Below are positions 62,843 to 64,000 of a stretch of 64,000 nt of DNA, piece by piece. This stretch comes from Sphingomonadaceae bacterium 3R27C6 (GTDB lineage: Bacteria > Pseudomonadota > Alphaproteobacteria > Sphingomonadales > Sphingomonadaceae): the NCBI GenBank assembly GCA_005503215.1, contig SCNS01000009.1:1-64000 (forward strand), read 5' to 3'. Position 1 is the first letter of the stretch; every line of letters starts with the position of its first letter. The notes under the pieces are model-generated. The model was not told the DNA's origin, did not search any database, and worked only from the letters and a program-made list of their open reading frames with translations. The position numbers and the translations under genes are program-made.

Positions 62843-63340
62843 GTGACCGCGACGATGGGTGCGGCGGACCAGCTTCACTTCAACAATCTGCGCGCGGCGC
62901 ATTATCCGCCCGAGCGCAATCACCTCGCGGCGCACATCACGCTGTTTCACCAGCTGCCGCCGTCGTGCCTCGATGAACTCGACCGGCTGATTCGCCGTAT
63001 CGCCGCCGACACGCCGCCTCCCGCTGCCAGCTTGCGTGACATCTATTCGCTCGGCGGCGGCGTCGCCTTTCGCATCGACAGTCCCGGCCTGCTGGCGATT
63101 CGCGAGCGCATCGCCGACCATTTCACGGGGATGCTGACGCTGCAGGATCAGGGAACGCCGCGGCTCCACGTCACCGTCCAGAACAAGGTGGAACCCGCCG
63201 AGGCGCGCGCGCTGCTCGCCGAACTCGCCGCCGATTTCCGGCCGCGCGCGCTGATGATCGCGGGTCTCGCGGCGCATCACTACCTCGGCGGGCCGTGGCA
63301 ACCGGCCTTCGCACGCAATTTTCGCGGAGTGCGCACATGA
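62843..63340 (+). CDS. 2H phosphoesterase superfamily (2'-5' RNA ligase-like) protein
   Basis: A protein of about 165 residues with both signatures of the 2H superfamily: HITL at 31-34 and HVTV at 109-112, each H-x-T. These act on 2'-5' phosphodiester or cyclic phosphate bonds in RNA. The start is uncertain: GTG 62843 has no clear ribosome-binding site, and the sequence just upstream (PIIVTA) looks like homologous coding sequence read from further upstream without an ATG. Confidence 0.78.
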   Translation: MTATMGAADQLHFNNLRAAHYPPERNHLAAHITLFHQLPPSCLDELDRLIRRIAADTPPPAASLRDIYSLGGGVAFRIDSPGLLAIRERIADHFTGMLTLQDQGTPRLHVTVQNKVEPAEARALLAELAADFRPRALMIAGLAAHHYLGGPWQPAFARNFRGVRT

Positions 63341-63401
63341 TATTGACCAGCGCGAATGCCCTGCCTATAGGCGCTGCTCGCCCATCGCGGCGGCCCTTCG
63401 G

Positions 63402-63478
63402 GGCGGAGTAGCTCAGCTGGTTAGAGCAGCGGAATCATAATCCGCGTGTCGGGGGTTCGAGTCCCTCCTCCGCTACCA
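63402..63478 (+). tRNA. tRNA-Met (CAU)
   Basis: A 77-base cloverleaf: acceptor GGCGGAG/CTCCGCT, D-arm GCTC/GAGC, anticodon stem GCGGA/TCCGC with loop ATCATAA, T-arm GGGGGTTCGAGTCCCTC, and the encoded ACCA end. The anticodon CAT is elongator Met by position; tRNA-Ile2 with the same anticodon cannot be fully excluded, though the acceptor and arms fit Met. It borders an integrase gene. Confidence 0.96.
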
Positions 63479-63614
63479 ACCCGGATTGTCCACCAGTGAC
63501 CCACTGAGGCCACTGGCAGACATTTTTCGAGGAAAATCAAATATTTTTCGCGTCCCGTTGCGTACGCCGGCGTCCCGGTGCGACCGGCTGCGGCCACCCA
63601 CGGCGATTTGGATT

Positions 63615-63666
63615 GGGGGTATTTTGGGGGTATTTTTCGGCTGTCCCCAAAACAGGCGATACCCCC
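63615..63666. repeat. GGGGGTAT repeats upstream of the integrase
   Basis: GGGGGTAT occurs twice directly (63615, 63626) and once inverted (ATACCCCC at 63659-63666), ending four bases before the integrase start. Probably arm-type integrase sites or an autoregulatory site. Confidence 0.55.
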
Positions 63667-63670
63667 AGAT

Positions 63671-64000
63671 GGCTTTGAAAGAACTTGAGGTCAAATACGC
63701 CACCAAGCGGCAGCGCCCCTACAAGCTGTCCGATGGAGAAGGCCTGCACCTGCTCGTCCAGCCGAACGGATCGAAGCTCTGGCGCCTGAAATACCGCTTC
63801 GACGGCAAGGAAAAACTGCTGAGCTTCGGCAAATATCCGACCGTCACGCTGGCGATCGCCCGCGAGAAGCGGACCGAAGCCAAGCGGCTGCTCGATCAGG
63901 GTGAGGACCCCGCCGAGGCCAGGAAGCGGGCGAAGAAGCAGAGGGCCGCGCTCAAGCTGTTCGAAGAGATTGCGCGGGCCTGGCACGCCAATCGTATTGA
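63671..64000 (+). CDS. tyrosine integrase of P4/CP4 type, 5' part
   Basis: Only the first 110 residues are in the window. They match the arm-type DNA-binding domain (DUF4102) of P4-like integrases: RPYKLSDGEGLHLLVQPNGS, LWRLKYRFDGKEKLLSFGKY and ITLAxAREKR-like pattern (VTLAIAREKRTEAKRLL), followed by the start of the linker to the catalytic part. The catalytic residues are outside. It starts at ATG 63671 with no ribosome-binding site. The gene points away from tRNA-Met(CAU), the usual layout when an island has integrated in the tRNA 3' end. Confidence 0.85.

Noticed and set aside
1..64000. CRISPR arrays, toxin-antitoxin pairs, phage structural genes
   Set aside because: No direct-repeat/spacer pattern and no matching protein families were seen; the only mobile feature is the integrase at the right edge.

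Overview
This is about 64 kb of GC-rich, tightly packed chromosome from an alphaproteobacterium. The gene content fits the Sphingomonadaceae, most likely a Sphingopyxis-like genome. Supporting signs are a DUF1465/RcdA-type cell-cycle protein, CarD, an alphaproteobacterial DksA that keeps one of four zinc cysteines, short-form HisG, type 2 ArgC, a VPAP-type C-terminal sorting tail, and several families of palindromic intergenic repeats. The genus is inferred from gene content; no 16S rRNA gene is present. Most of the window is core housekeeping sequence, and accessory DNA begins only at the right edge.

Layout. 1-7.7 kb: partial PQQ-type sugar dehydrogenase, argC with an NlpC/P60 hydrolase and an M17 aminopeptidase, then a DUF3298 lipoprotein, an SDR, a DUF3008 protein and a Baeyer-Villiger-type monooxygenase. 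7.7-10 kb: a phosphate locus in which a tandem Pho-box-like promoter precedes a Nudix-DUF47 fusion and a Pit transporter. 10-19 kb: DUF4403 lipoprotein, rimO, an esterase, a DUF423 protein, and the minus-strand block serS-surE-nlpD-like-K+ channel. 19-24.6 kb: an ArsR/SRPBCC pair with its operator, a Ser/Gly-rich surface protein with a sorting tail, dksA, PilZ, two divergent DUF465 genes, RcdA-like and DUF2332. 24.6-30.4 kb: hisG-hisD-nusB-thiL and hppA. 30.4-36.7 kb: SDR, carD, truA-fmt, recR, def, grpE-hrcA. 36.8-42.5 kb: dienelactone hydrolase, an orphan gene, rph-rdgB-(DUF2239)-hemW, xerC. 42.5-47.2 kb: dedA, gshB-yraN-rsmI divergent from a LpoA/LppC-like gene, and infC, which probably starts at ATA. 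47.2-54 kb: NRDE protein, a TetR-containing operon, an S10 peptidase and uvrB. 54-63.4 kb: membrane proteins, a TPR-like signalling protein, a serine hydrolase, acpP-fabF-mltG, an alpha/beta hydrolase, a peroxiredoxin and a 2H phosphoesterase. The window ends with tRNA-Met(CAU) and the 5' part of a tyrosine integrase, the likely left edge of an integrated island.

The best leads are the Nudix-DUF47 fusion with an internal ribosome-binding site under a Pho-box-like promoter, the ATA start of infC, the DUF2239 gene inserted in rph-rdgB-hemW with its own paired operator, the repeat-built Ser-rich protein, the LytM protein with missing zinc ligands that is translationally coupled to a K+ channel, and the tRNA-Met/integrase junction. 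No CRISPR array, toxin-antitoxin pair, phage structural genes or other defence system was found.
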